Source: Desulfovibrio piger | Lineage (GTDB): Bacteria; Desulfobacterota; Desulfovibrionia; Desulfovibrionales; Desulfovibrionaceae | Direction of reading: 5' to 3' | NCBI RefSeq assembly: GCF_900116045.1 | Contig: NZ_LT630450.1 | Span: 1,716,501-1,780,500 of the forward strand | Length of the DNA stretch: 64,000 nt | Part shown: one piece after another, positions 27,901 to 36,820 of the stretch | Layout: every line of letters starts with the position of its first letter | Position numbering within the stretch: the first letter of the stretch is position 1 | Notes under the pieces: generated by a model | The model's database searches: none | Seen by the model: only the letters and a program-made list of their open reading frames with translations | What the model was told of the DNA's origin: nothing | Program-made: the position numbers and the translations under genes

Positions 27901-28030
27901 CTGATTTCAACGAAGTATAAAAAATAAAATTATAAAGCCAAGATGCATCTTATTACTGCCCTTGCCTGTACGGACAAGATATCACATAGTCATTTCAGGT
28001 GAGGGATATCCGCGTCCAGGAGGAGAACTC

Positions 28031-28627
28031 ATGAGAAAGCTACTATGTGTGATGATTCTATTCATGATTACAGGATGTGCGAGTACTGACCTTACAGGCT
28101 ATGTCGATCCTGCTTATCAGCACCATAACCTTGGGAAAACGATCGTCTGCATCAAGGGAGCTGATATGGGAGAAATTTTTGAAGCAGAAGAAAAAATTTC
28201 CCTGATGCTTGCCGACTACAATATCAAATCGCTCAAATATTCTAAAATTATCTTGCCTACAAGAGAAAATCGTGCAGCAGAAGGGACCCTACTGCGTTCT
28301 TCTGGGGCAGATAGCCTACTTTTAGTTGCCGTAGCAAAAGGATCTGTCGAGGATTATGTTCCACCAACTTATACATATGGAAAATACGGGACAACCGTTT
28401 CTGGCGGCTATTACACAACAGATTTGATTATGTCAACAAAAGTAACTGTATTTGATATGCATACTGGCAATCAAATTTATACAGCCGATGGCAAAAGTGA
28501 TGGAGGATTATCCTATATCTCACTGCTCCTGAATGCCGCAAAAACAGCACTCAAAGACATGGAAGAAAAAGGCTTGATACACAAGCTACCTGCCCCACGA
28601 GAGAATATCTCGGATGCAAACTTGTAG
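28031..28627 (+). CDS. Low-GC lipoprotein of unknown function
   Basis: A 198-residue lipoprotein: signal peptide MRKLLCVMILFMITGC with lipidated C16, then a mixed alpha/beta domain containing GKTIVCIKGADMGEIF, LLRSSGADSLLLVAVAKG and a Tyr-rich TYTYGKYGTTVSGGYYTT strand region, close in style to lipoproteins that assemble secretion or surface structures (for instance DUF4136-like). Codon use is strikingly AT-rich: two sampled 60-base lines (28141 and 28381) have 23 G+C each, 38 percent, against well over 60 percent in neighbours. AGGAG precedes the ATG. Recent acquisition is likely; no mobile element is seen beside it. Confidence 0.8.
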   Translation: MRKLLCVMILFMITGCASTDLTGYVDPAYQHHNLGKTIVCIKGADMGEIFEAEEKISLMLADYNIKSLKYSKIILPTRENRAAEGTLLRSSGADSLLLVAVAKGSVEDYVPPTYTYGKYGTTVSGGYYTTDLIMSTKVTVFDMHTGNQIYTADGKSDGGLSYISLLLNAAKTALKDMEEKGLIHKLPAPRENISDANL

Positions 28628-28756
28628 CGCTGCCACCTAAGTCCTCATTAGGTCAAAAGCTGTCTCTTGGAGGCTGCCAGTATCAATCCTTGTTCCGAGA
28701 GACCGACGGTTGTGCGACGTTAATCGCCCGCATACAATCCTGTCACAGACCTGAGT

Positions 28757-28858
28757 AAAGCGCGTTGGGGGGAGGAAGGGGGACGGGGGAAGGAGGGACC
28801 CTTGCGCGCTGGCCAAGGGTCCCTCCTTCCCCCGTTTCGTTCTTCTTCCCGCTCAAAA
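28757..28858 (-). repeat. Intergenic hairpin repeat, family A, copy 3
   Basis: Oriented with nth: immediately after the nth stop the minus strand reads GAGCGGGAAG, then a perfect 19-bp hairpin (28785-28803 with 28815-28833) and ends in CCCCCAACGCGCTTT at 28757. Confidence 0.85.
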
Positions 28859-28859
28859 A

Positions 28860-29528
28860 TCACCTGCCCCTGGGCGGTTCGCGGCGAGGACAGAAGTCCG
28901 CCATCTCGCATTCCGCGCAGCGGGGGCCGCGGGCGTGGCAGACATCGCGGCCGAACCAGACCATGCGGTGGTTGACGTCGCCCCATTCGGCACGGGGGAA
29001 AAGACGCATCAGATCCTGTTCGATGTCCACGGGATCGGTATGGGCGGTGAGGCCCAGACGGTAGCTGATGCGCTTGACGTGGGTGTCCACGGCCAGGCCC
29101 TCGTTGATGCCGAAGGCGCCGAACAGCACCACATTGGCCGTTTTGCGGGCCACGCCGGGCAGGGTGATGAGCTCGTCCAGCCGGGGCGGCACCTGGCCGC
29201 CATAGACGGACACCACACGCTGCGCCGCGCCCAGCAGGTTGCGGGCCTTGCTGTGATAGAAGCCCGTGGAGCGGATGACGCTTTCCAGCTCCTCCTGCGT
29301 GGCCAGGGCCAGCTCGGCCGGGCCGGGCCAGCGCCGGAACAGCTCCGGGGTCACGGTATTGACGCGGGCGTCGGTACACTGGGCGGCCAGCACCGTGGCC
29401 ACCAGGAGTTCCCAGGCGTTGCCGGCCTCAAGGTGGGTCGCGGGACGGGGGTAGCGGGCCTGAAGGGCCGCCAGGACTTTTTCGGCGCGGGCCAGGGCAC
29501 CGCGCGGCAGGGATTTTTTTGCGCTCAT
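28860..29528 (-). CDS. nth: Endonuclease III
   Basis: A 222-residue base-excision DNA glycosylase/AP lyase for oxidised pyrimidines. It has the helix-hairpin-helix LPGVARKTANVVL with catalytic K129, the catalytic aspartate D148 in VDTHV, and the [4Fe-4S] ligands C197-x6-C204-x2-C207-x5-C213 at the end. AAQCTDARVN is the usual early signature. The ATG at 29528 is chosen over upstream codons because the family begins near it. It is divergent from cutA. Confidence 0.96.
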   Translation of the reverse strand: MSAKKSLPRGALARAEKVLAALQARYPRPATHLEAGNAWELLVATVLAAQCTDARVNTVTPELFRRWPGPAELALATQEELESVIRSTGFYHSKARNLLGAAQRVVSVYGGQVPPRLDELITLPGVARKTANVVLFGAFGINEGLAVDTHVKRISYRLGLTAHTDPVDIEQDLMRLFPRAEWGDVNHRMVWFGRDVCHARGPRCAECEMADFCPRREPPRGR

Positions 29529-29641
29529 GAGCCTGCTATGCCACAGGAAGGCAGGGGGGGCAAGGCAGGCCATGCTTGGTTTTTGCGGCCCGCTGGTGTA
29601 TCTTCTGTCCGTTTTTCCCACTTCCCCAACAGGAGGACGCC

Positions 29642-29974
29642 ATGAGCCTGCTTGCCTGTGTGACCGTGCCCGACGGAGCGACCGCCCGAACCCTGGCCCA
29701 TCTGATGGTGGAACGACGGCTGGCCGCCGGAGTGAACATCCTGCCCGGAGTCCTTTCCGTCTACCGCTGGGACGGCAAGGTCCGCGAGAGCCGCGAATGC
29801 CTGCTGCTGGCCCAGGTCAGCCGGGCGGCGTGGGAAGATTTCCGTGCCGCCGTGGAGGCGGCCCATCCCTACGAAGTGCCCTGTATCGTGGGCATGCCGC
29901 TGGAAAAGGGCAACGCGCCCTTCCTGGCGTGGATCGCCCAAAACAGCTCGCCCGCAGGGCAGCCCAACGAATAA
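29642..29974 (+). CDS. cutA: Divalent-cation tolerance protein CutA
   Basis: A 110-residue cytoplasmic protein of the CutA1 family, a trimeric PII-like fold: CVTVPDGATARTLAHLMVERRLAAGVNI, then VYRWDGKV and a HPYEVPCIVGMPLEKGN segment. Members are linked with copper tolerance, but their biochemical job is uncertain. AGGAGG lies before the ATG. It is 11 bases from the kinase gene that follows, so co-transcription is likely. Confidence 0.93.
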   Translation: MSLLACVTVPDGATARTLAHLMVERRLAAGVNILPGVLSVYRWDGKVRESRECLLLAQVSRAAWEDFRAAVEAAHPYEVPCIVGMPLEKGNAPFLAWIAQNSSPAGQPNE

Positions 29975-29985
29975 AAGGAACGAAG

Positions 29986-30933
29986 ATGGCCATTTATGTT
30001 TCCGGTTCCCTGGCTTTTGACCGCATCATGACCTTTGGCGGCAACCTGCAGGACCATGTGCTCATGGACAAGCTGCACATGCTGAGCGTCAGCTTCATGG
30101 TGGACAGCATGGACGAACGCCGCGGCGGCTGCGCGGGCAACATCGCCTACACCCTGGCCCTGCTGGGCGAAAAGCCCATCGTGGTCTCCGCCGCCGGCCG
30201 CGACTTCACCGGCTATGCGGCGGCCTGGGAAAAGCTGGGCCTGTCCCTGGAGGGCATCCGGCGTGATTCCGACGTGTTCACGGCCCTGTGCTACATCACC
30301 ACGGACCAGAACAACAACCAGATCACGGGCTTCTACCCCGGCGCCATGAGCCAGCCCGCCACCTACACCTTCCCCGACCTCGATCCCGCCAGGGACTGGG
30401 CCATCGTCTCCCCCGGCAGCGTGGACGACATGCGCCGCCTGCCCGGCTTCTTCCGTGAAAAGGGCGTGCGGTACATCTTCGACCCCGGCCAGCAGCTGCC
30501 CGTGCTCTCGGGCGACGACCTCTGCGACGCCATCCGCGGTTCCTACGCCTGCGTGACCAATGATTACGAGCTGGGCATGGTCTGCAAGAAGACGGGCAGG
30601 AGCGAAGAGGAACTGGTGGCCATGACCGGCTGGCTGGTGACCACGCTGGGCGGTGACGGCCAGCGCATCCGCAATGCCCGGGGCGTGGACGTGCATGTGC
30701 CCGCCATCCCCTGCGACGGCGTCAAGGATCCCACCGGCGCGGGCGACTCCCACCGCGCGGGCCTGCTCAAGGGCCTGGTCTGCGGCCTGGAGATGCCCGA
30801 AGCCGCCAAGCTGGGCGCGGTGAGCGCCTGCTACGCCATCGAGCAGCTGGGCACGCAGGAACATCACTTCAGCAAGGACGAGTTCCGCAAGCGCTACGAG
30901 GCCAGCTTCGGCCCCCTGCCCATCACCCTGTAA
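29986..30933 (+). CDS. PfkB family carbohydrate/nucleoside kinase
   Basis: A 315-residue ribokinase-fold kinase. RRGGCAGNIAYTLALLG is the N-terminal signature (GGxxxN) and DPTGAGDSHRAG carries the anion hole and catalytic aspartate of the second signature, with Ser-His-Arg in place of the common AFxAG. Closest by overall pattern to adenosine kinase-like members with an internal lid (NNNQITGFYPGAM), so adenosine or a sugar is the likely substrate; AMP released by APS reductase makes adenylate salvage plausible, but this is speculative. AAAGGAA precedes the ATG. Confidence 0.88.
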   Translation: MAIYVSGSLAFDRIMTFGGNLQDHVLMDKLHMLSVSFMVDSMDERRGGCAGNIAYTLALLGEKPIVVSAAGRDFTGYAAAWEKLGLSLEGIRRDSDVFTALCYITTDQNNNQITGFYPGAMSQPATYTFPDLDPARDWAIVSPGSVDDMRRLPGFFREKGVRYIFDPGQQLPVLSGDDLCDAIRGSYACVTNDYELGMVCKKTGRSEEELVAMTGWLVTTLGGDGQRIRNARGVDVHVPAIPCDGVKDPTGAGDSHRAGLLKGLVCGLEMPEAAKLGAVSACYAIEQLGTQEHHFSKDEFRKRYEASFGPLPITL

Positions 30934-31057
30934 ACCCGAGCGGAAGGGCCTGCGCGGCAGGCCCCCTCCCCCCAGGACGGGGAGGAGCTCCGTCCTGCCG
31001 CCGGCCATCACCGTCACCGGCAGGACGGGGCTTTTTCCCACAAAGGAGCATCCAGCC

Positions 31058-31534
31058 ATGCGCACCGAAGCCGTCAGGGCCCAGCTGGCCGCCCGCGGTC
31101 TGGGCGACCGCTACCGCGAGTTCACCGTCTCCAGCGCCACTGTGGCGCTGGCGGCCGAGGCCCTGCACTGCGAGGCGGGCCGTATCGCCAAGACGCTGTC
31201 CATCCTCACCGCCACCGGTCCCGTGCTGGTGGTGGCCATGGGTCTGGCCCGTCTGGACAACCGCAAGTTCAAGGATCTTTTCCACGAAAAGGCCCGCTTC
31301 ATCCCCGTGGAGGATGTGGAACGCCTCACCGGCCATCCCCAGGGCGGGGTCTGTCCCTTTGCCCTGCCGGAAGGGGTGCGCGTGTTCCTGGACGAGAGCC
31401 TCAGGCGCTATGACGTGGTCTACCCCGCCGCCGGTGCGCCCAACAACGCCGTGCAGCTGACCCCGGACGAGCTGGCCGCCGTCACCGGCGGGCAATGGGT
31501 CGACCTTTGCAAGCTCCCGGAAGAGCTGGCCTGA
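31058..31534 (+). CDS. YbaK/EbsC family aminoacyl-tRNA deacylase
   Basis: A 158-residue protein of the YbaK/ProX/INS trans-editing family. The conserved lysine lies in AGRIAKTLSI, followed by LDNRKFKDLF and GGVCPFALPEGVRVFLDESL, and the family's closing NNAVQLTPDEL. Such proteins clear mischarged tRNA, typically Cys-tRNA-Pro or Ala-tRNA-Pro; which one here is unknown. AAAGGAG precedes the ATG. It ends in a terminator shared with the convergent aroA-like gene. Confidence 0.92.
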   Translation: MRTEAVRAQLAARGLGDRYREFTVSSATVALAAEALHCEAGRIAKTLSILTATGPVLVVAMGLARLDNRKFKDLFHEKARFIPVEDVERLTGHPQGGVCPFALPEGVRVFLDESLRRYDVVYPAAGAPNNAVQLTPDELAAVTGGQWVDLCKLPEELA

Positions 31535-31594
31535 CGGGACCCATCCCGTGGGCAGGACAGGGCAGAAGAAGCCCGCCGCCGCTTGCCGCCAGCA

Positions 31595-31634
31595 AAAAAG
31601 GGCGTCCATCCGCGAAGGATGGGCGCCCTTTTCG
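31595..31634. terminator. Bidirectional terminator between YbaK and the AroA-like gene
   Basis: AAAGGGCGTCCATCC and GGATGGGCGCCCTTT form a 15-position stem with one mismatch and a short CGA loop; the A run on the left and T run on the right give U tails to transcripts from both sides. Confidence 0.88.
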
Positions 31635-31701
31635 TCTGCATACCGGAGAGCCGCCACGGCCCGGACCGCACGGTCCGGCCATGCGGCGGAGCTGCCCGGT
31701 C

Positions 31702-33510
31702 CTAGTAATCTTCGTCTTCAAGCGGAGGCGGCACGGCTACGGCGCTGGTGATGACGCGGCGGCGGCTCTTGACCGGCTCGGTGGGCACTTCCTTGTTCTC
31801 GCGCGTCATGTGCGGTTCGGGCAGGTTGTTGTACAGCACCCAGAAAGGCGGATAAAGCTCGGTCAGCACGCCGGGGTTGCCCAGCTTGAAGCCTTCCTGC
31901 CTGCCGCGGGCGCAGGCCGCCAGGGCCAGGGCCACGGCCCAGGGGGCGTCGGGGGCGTTCCAGCCGCGGGCCTGCAGGGCGGGACGGGGCTTGCGCACGG
32001 GGCGGCCCTCCTCGTCCTGTTCCTCGGCGTCTTCCATCTCGTCACCGGGCTTCCGGGCCACAAGGCGGCCTTCGGCATCCAGGGCCAGACCGGCGGCGTG
32101 CAGGTAGCTCTCCACCACGTTCTCTTCGGCTTCCAGACCGGCGGGCAGCACGGCACGACCGCCGCGCAGGGCCGTCATGGCGCTCAGGGCCACGGCCAGC
32201 GGGCGCCAGGAGACGGGCAGGCCTTCGGGCAGGGCAAAGGCGGCGGGCAGTTCGGCCAGCGGCTTCAGGCTGCGGACCAGGATCCCGGTTTCCGAGCATT
32301 CCACCCTGGCACCGGTCCGGCGCAGCAGGTCCAGACCGGCTTCGGTGCCGGGCCAGGCGGGCCACTGGCCTTCCAGACGCACTTCACCGCCCAGGGCGGG
32401 GGCAAGGCCCATCAGGAACACGGCCAGTTCCGGTTCCACGGGCAGGGCGGGTTCGGCGGGGATGCTCAGGGTGCAGGGCCGGAAGTGGAGCACGTCCCCT
32501 TCGCGGCGCATGTCGGCACCGGCAGCCGTCAGCACGGGCAGGATGCGGGCAAAGGCCAGCTCGCGTTCGGGCATGGCGGAAAGGTCCAGGGTGATGGGGC
32601 GCTCGTAGGAAGGCGCGGCCAGCAGGATGCCTTCGGCCAGCTCCACCGGGGCATCGGCGGGGAAGACCACCTTGCCGGGCAGCACGCCGGAGCATTCGAT
32701 ACGCACCGGGAAGCCGTCGGACTTGGGCACCACATGCACCAGCCGCGCGCCCATGAGGGGCAGGAAGCGGCGGGTGGCGCCGAGATCGGCCAGCTTGAGG
32801 GCCGCGCCGCCGGTGAACTTGGTACGCGAGGGGCGGCCCAGGTAATGGCCCAGGACCAGATAGAAGTTCCAGGAGCTGTCGCCCACATGCAGCACCTTGT
32901 CCGGGGTGCCCAGGGGCGCACCGGCGGCCACATGCACGGCACCGTCATCACGGTTGGCATGGGCGCCCAGCTGGTTGAGCAGCTTGACGCAGTCCACCAC
33001 GGGATCGTTCATCAGGGCGGGGGCGATGCGCACGGCCTGGCCGGTGCAGGCGGCCAGCGTGGCCCAGGCCCGGGTCAGGCGGCAGGCGCGCGGGGCGGGC
33101 ATGGACAGGCGCACGGGCATGTCGGCGGGGGCGAGGTTGAAGGCGGGGCGCTGGGCTTCGCCGTCCTCACCGGGGCGGGGCAGGAATTCCGCCTCCTGCA
33201 TCAGGGTGAAGAAACGGCCGCTCAGGCGCGGGTCGCGGCTGACGCGGGAAACGGCGGCTTCCCACGACTCGCGGATGCTCTTTTCTTCCGCGGGCTCCAG
33301 GAAGCCCTTGGCATTGTACATGCGTTTGATGAGATTGTGGCGGCGCATGAGCATGCGCAGGATATCGCGGTCGATGTCACAGACGGTCTCGCGCAGGCTG
33401 CGGCGCGGACGTTCGGGCTTGCCGTCGGTTCTGGCCTCGAAACGTCCTTCGGGGCGGTCGCTGCGTTTGTCCGGCCTCTGGGCAGGTCGGAATTCGTGGT
33501 GCTCGTTCAT
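31702..33510 (-). CDS. Chorismate mutase - EPSP-synthase-like fusion protein
   Basis: A 602-residue protein. Residues about 1-37 are a basic disordered arm, 38-115 match a class II chorismate mutase helix set (LRETVCDIDRDILRMLMRRHNLIKRM), and 130-595 resemble the two-domain EPSP synthase fold (AroA) that joins shikimate-3-phosphate and PEP. However, the usual N-terminal GSKSxxNR motif, LGNAGT and RERPM motifs are not recognisable, and the region GGAALKLADLGATRRFLPLMGA takes their place. So the second domain is highly divergent and may be altered in activity. Desulfovibrio are known for aromatic-pathway fusions. GAGGAG precedes the ATG at 33510. Confidence 0.75.
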   Translation of the reverse strand: MNEHHEFRPAQRPDKRSDRPEGRFEARTDGKPERPRRSLRETVCDIDRDILRMLMRRHNLIKRMYNAKGFLEPAEEKSIRESWEAAVSRVSRDPRLSGRFFTLMQEAEFLPRPGEDGEAQRPAFNLAPADMPVRLSMPAPRACRLTRAWATLAACTGQAVRIAPALMNDPVVDCVKLLNQLGAHANRDDGAVHVAAGAPLGTPDKVLHVGDSSWNFYLVLGHYLGRPSRTKFTGGAALKLADLGATRRFLPLMGARLVHVVPKSDGFPVRIECSGVLPGKVVFPADAPVELAEGILLAAPSYERPITLDLSAMPERELAFARILPVLTAAGADMRREGDVLHFRPCTLSIPAEPALPVEPELAVFLMGLAPALGGEVRLEGQWPAWPGTEAGLDLLRRTGARVECSETGILVRSLKPLAELPAAFALPEGLPVSWRPLAVALSAMTALRGGRAVLPAGLEAEENVVESYLHAAGLALDAEGRLVARKPGDEMEDAEEQDEEGRPVRKPRPALQARGWNAPDAPWAVALALAACARGRQEGFKLGNPGVLTELYPPFWVLYNNLPEPHMTRENKEVPTEPVKSRRRVITSAVAVPPPLEDEDY

Positions 33511-34048
33511 GCTGGATGCTCCTCTCGACCGCCGGACGGCGCGTCGCTCTATGAATTTGTGGGGGATGCTGTATCCCGAAACGGTCTCACTGGCAAGCCC
33601 CCGGAGGGGCTTTCCCGGCGCCATGTGAAAGAGAGTGCAAGCTCGGAACCCAGGCGAAAAGCACAGCGGAAGGGCGGGCCGCCCCTCCGGGAGGGGACTC
33701 CATAAAAGTTGTTCATTTTCAAATAGTTACAATCAACTGTTTGATTTAATTGGATAATTTTTGCATTTTTTGCCGTATTTCCTGCCCCCGGACCGGGCGG
33801 CACCATAATCCCATGAAAAAGTCATGCTTTCGCCACGGAAAGCAGTCCATCATTAACTTATTGTAATTTAATGATTTTTAAACAAAAGCCCAGGCATGCC
33901 GGCAAGAGCGTATGCAGGATAACCCACTGATAAAAATGCTTTTTCGTGCTCCCGGGCGCGTTTTTGCCGTGGAGCTCGCGCAAAACGCGCCGCGCCTTTA
34001 CACGGCATAAAAATTATGCTAGGAGGAATGCGCAAGGATTATAGTGGG
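33511..34048. other. AT-rich divergent control region between the AroA-like gene and aprBA
   Basis: Over 500 bases without a gene. It alternates GC-rich hairpins (for example around 33673-33700) with AT-rich blocks at 33704-33780 and 33840-33890 that probably hold the promoter of the minus-strand AroA-like gene and upstream sequences of aprBA. I could not assign single sites with confidence. Confidence 0.5.
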
Positions 34049-34066
34049 TTGTGCCGTTTTTCACCA
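34049..34066. promoter_or_regulatory. Possible Rex (redox) operator upstream of aprBA
   Basis: TTGTG-N8-CACCA with a T-rich right half resembles the Rex palindrome TTGTGAAnnnnTTCACAA with three departures. It lies 31 bases upstream of the candidate -35. Rex control of sulfate-reduction genes is known in Desulfovibrio vulgaris; application here is inference. Confidence 0.25.
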
Positions 34067-34096
34067 AGAGTTCCCACGAATTTTTCAAAAGGGGGC

Positions 34097-34125
34097 TTGA
34101 CGTAAAGAGGGGTAGCTTGTTACTA
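34097..34125 (+). promoter_or_regulatory. Candidate aprBA promoter
   Basis: TTGACG and TTACTA are separated by exactly 17 bases, about 130 bases before aprB. The leader that follows contains a perfect 8-bp hairpin, CACTCGGG / CCCGAGTG, at 34182-34200. Confidence 0.5.
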
Positions 34126-34255
34126 AAAACACAAGCGCACGACCGGGGCGCTGTTGCCCGGGGTCGTGATCCACAAGACGGCACTCGGGCGGCCCGAGTG
34201 GCTGCCCATACGGTCAAGATTGACCTGAAACACTTTAAGAGTTGGAGGATACGTT

Positions 34256-34744
34256 ATGCCTACGTTTGTCGATCCGTCCAAATGCGACGGCTGCAAGGGT
34301 GGCGAAAAGACGGCCTGCATGTACATCTGCCCGAACGACCTGATGATCCTCGATCCTCAGGAAATGAAGGCGTACAACCAGGAACCCGACGCCTGCTGGG
34401 AATGCTATTCCTGCGTGAAGATCTGCCCCCAGGGCGCCATCACCGCTCGTCCCTACGCCGACTTTGCTCCCATGGGCGGCACCTGTATCCCCATGCGCTC
34501 TGCCGACTCCATCATGTGGACCGTGCAGTTCCGCAACGGCAGCGTGAAACGCTTCAAGTTCCCCATCCGCACCACTCCTGAAGGCTCCATCAAGCCCTTC
34601 GAAGGCAAACCGGAAGGCGCCAACCTCGACGACGAACTGCTGTTCACCGAAGAAAAGCTGGCCACCCCCATCGAAGTCCTGGGCAAGAAGTTCGAAGTGA
34701 CTGAAGCCGACAAGGTCTTCACCGCCATGGAACAGGGCCGCTAG
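34256..34744 (+). CDS. aprB: Adenylylsulfate reductase, beta subunit
   Basis: A 162-residue iron-sulfur subunit of APS reductase. It holds two [4Fe-4S] clusters: C10, C13, C21, C25 in CDGCKGGEKTACMYIC and C47, C50, C53, C57 in CWECYSCVKIC. The C-terminal tail (GKPEGANLDDELLFTEEKL) wraps the alpha subunit in known structures. It passes electrons from QmoABC to the FAD of AprA for reduction of APS to sulfite and AMP in the cytoplasm. GGAGG precedes the ATG; aprA starts 37 bases on. Confidence 0.98.
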   Translation: MPTFVDPSKCDGCKGGEKTACMYICPNDLMILDPQEMKAYNQEPDACWECYSCVKICPQGAITARPYADFAPMGGTCIPMRSADSIMWTVQFRNGSVKRFKFPIRTTPEGSIKPFEGKPEGANLDDELLFTEEKLATPIEVLGKKFEVTEADKVFTAMEQGR

Positions 34745-34781
34745 AGAGCAGTAACCGCGTAGAGCTTAAGGAGAAACCACT

Positions 34782-36770
34782 ATGCCTATGATTCCCGTCA
34801 AGGAAGCGATGAAAGGCGTTGCCATTGCTGAACCGGAAGTGAAGGAACATGACCTCGACCTGCTGATCGTGGGTGGTGGCATGGGCGCCTGCGGCGCGGC
34901 TTTCGAAGCCGTGCGCTGGGGCGAAAAACACGGTCTGAAAATGATGCTGTGCGACAAGGCCGCCCTCGAGCGCTCCGGCGCCGTGGCCCAGGGCCTGTCC
35001 GCCATCAACACCTACCTCGGCAAAAATACCGCCGACGACTACGTCCGCATGGTCCGCACCGACCTTATGGGTCTGGTCCGCGAAGACCTGATCTTCGACG
35101 TGGGCCGTCACGTTGACGACTCCGTGCATCTGTTCGAAGAATGGGGCCTGCCCTGCTGGATCAAGGACGAAAACGGCCACAACATGAACGGCGCCGCCGC
35201 CAAGGCTGCCGGCAAGAGCCTGCGCAAGGGCGACGAACCCGTCCGCTCCGGCCGCTGGCAGATCATGATCAACGGTGAATCCTACAAGTGCATCGTGGCC
35301 GAAGCCGCCAAGAATGCCCTGGGTGAAGACCGCATCATGGAACGCATCTTCATCGTGAAGCTGCTGCTCGACAAGAACACCCCCAACCGCGTCGCTGGTG
35401 CCGTGGGCTTCAACCTGCGTGCCAACGAAGTGCACATCTTCAAAGCCAACGCCATCATGGTGGCCGCCGGCGGTGCCGTTAACGTGTACCGTCCCCGCTC
35501 CACCGGTGAAGGCATGGGCCGCGCCTGGTACCCCGTGTGGAACGCCGGTTCCACCTACACCATGTGCGCTCAGGTCGGCGCCGAAATGACCATGATGGAA
35601 AACCGCTTCGTGCCCGCCCGCTTCAAGGACGGTTACGGCCCTGTGGGCGCCTGGTTCCTGCTGTTCAAGGCCAAAGCCACCAACTGCAAGGGCGAAGACT
35701 ACTGCGCCACCAACCGCGCCATGCTGAAGCCCTACGAAGATCGCGGCTACGCCAAGGGCCATGTGATCCCCACCTGCCTGCGTAACCACATGATGCTTCG
35801 TGAAATGCGCGAAGGCCGCGGCCCCATCTACATGGACACCAAGACCGCCCTGCTGACCACCTTCGCCACCCTGACCGAAGAACAGCAGAAAGACCTCGAG
35901 TCCGAAGCCTGGGAAGACTTCCTGGACATGTGCGTGGGCCAGGCCAACCTGTGGGCCGCCACCAACACCGCTCCTGAAGAACGCGGTTCCGAAATCATGC
36001 CCACCGAACCTTACCTGCTCGGCTCCCACTCCGGCTGCTGCGGCATCTGGGTCTCCGGTCCCGACGAAGCCTGGGTGCCCGAAGACTACAAGGTCCGCGC
36101 CGCCAACGGCAAGGTCTACAACCGCATGACCACCGTGGAAGGCCTGTTCACCTGCGCCGACGGCGTGGGCGCTTCCGGCCACAAGTTCTCCTCCGGTTCC
36201 CATGCTGAAGGCCGTATCGCCGGCAAGCAGATGGTCCGCTGGTGCGTCGACCACAAGGACTTCAAGCCCGAGTTCAAGGAAACCGCCGAAGAACTGAAGC
36301 AGCTGATCTACCGTCCTTACTACAACTACCTGGCCGGCAAGGACGCCTCCACCGACCCCGTGGTGAACCCCAACTACATCACGCCCAAGAACTTCATGAT
36401 GCGTCTCGTGAAGTGCACCGACGAATACGGCGGCGGCGTGGGTACCTACTACACCACCTCCAAGGCTCTGCTGGACACCGGCTTCTATCTGCTGGGCATG
36501 ATGGAAGAAGACTCCGCCAAGCTGGCCGCCCGCGACCTGCACGAACTGCTGCGTTGCTGGGAAAACTACCATCGTCTGTGGACCGTGCGCCTGCACATGC
36601 AGCACATCGCCTTCCGTGAAGAGTCCCGCTACCCCGGCTTCTACTACCGCGCTGACTTCCTGGGTATCGACGACAGCAAGTGGAAGTGCTTCGTGAACTC
36701 CAAGTACGATCCCGCCACCGGCGAAACCAAGATCTTCAAGAAGCCCTACTACCAGATCATCCCTGACTAG
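34782..36770 (+). CDS. aprA: Adenylylsulfate reductase, alpha subunit
   Basis: A 662-residue FAD enzyme of the fumarate reductase/succinate dehydrogenase flavoprotein family, the usual AprA length. The dinucleotide motif GGGMGACG is at 31-38, with AAGGAVNVYRPRSTGEGMGRAWYP and GSHSGCCGIWVSGPDEAW as further AprA signatures. It reduces adenylyl sulfate to sulfite and AMP, the second step of dissimilatory sulfate reduction. AAGGAG precedes the ATG. Codon choice is highly biased towards GAA, AAG and CTG, as expected for an abundant protein. A terminator follows. Confidence 0.99.
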   Translation: MPMIPVKEAMKGVAIAEPEVKEHDLDLLIVGGGMGACGAAFEAVRWGEKHGLKMMLCDKAALERSGAVAQGLSAINTYLGKNTADDYVRMVRTDLMGLVREDLIFDVGRHVDDSVHLFEEWGLPCWIKDENGHNMNGAAAKAAGKSLRKGDEPVRSGRWQIMINGESYKCIVAEAAKNALGEDRIMERIFIVKLLLDKNTPNRVAGAVGFNLRANEVHIFKANAIMVAAGGAVNVYRPRSTGEGMGRAWYPVWNAGSTYTMCAQVGAEMTMMENRFVPARFKDGYGPVGAWFLLFKAKATNCKGEDYCATNRAMLKPYEDRGYAKGHVIPTCLRNHMMLREMREGRGPIYMDTKTALLTTFATLTEEQQKDLESEAWEDFLDMCVGQANLWAATNTAPEERGSEIMPTEPYLLGSHSGCCGIWVSGPDEAWVPEDYKVRAANGKVYNRMTTVEGLFTCADGVGASGHKFSSGSHAEGRIAGKQMVRWCVDHKDFKPEFKETAEELKQLIYRPYYNYLAGKDASTDPVVNPNYITPKNFMMRLVKCTDEYGGGVGTYYTTSKALLDTGFYLLGMMEEDSAKLAARDLHELLRCWENYHRLWTVRLHMQHIAFREESRYPGFYYRADFLGIDDSKWKCFVNSKYDPATGETKIFKKPYYQIIPD

Positions 36771-36789
36771 TAGGCGGAAGAACATCCCT

Positions 36790-36820
36790 GGGGTGGCCGC
36801 CTAGGCCACCCCATTTTTTT
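36790..36820 (+). terminator. Terminator of aprBA
   Basis: GGGGTGGCC / GGCCACCCC with a short loop, then A and seven T residues, 20 bases after the aprA stop. Confidence 0.93.
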
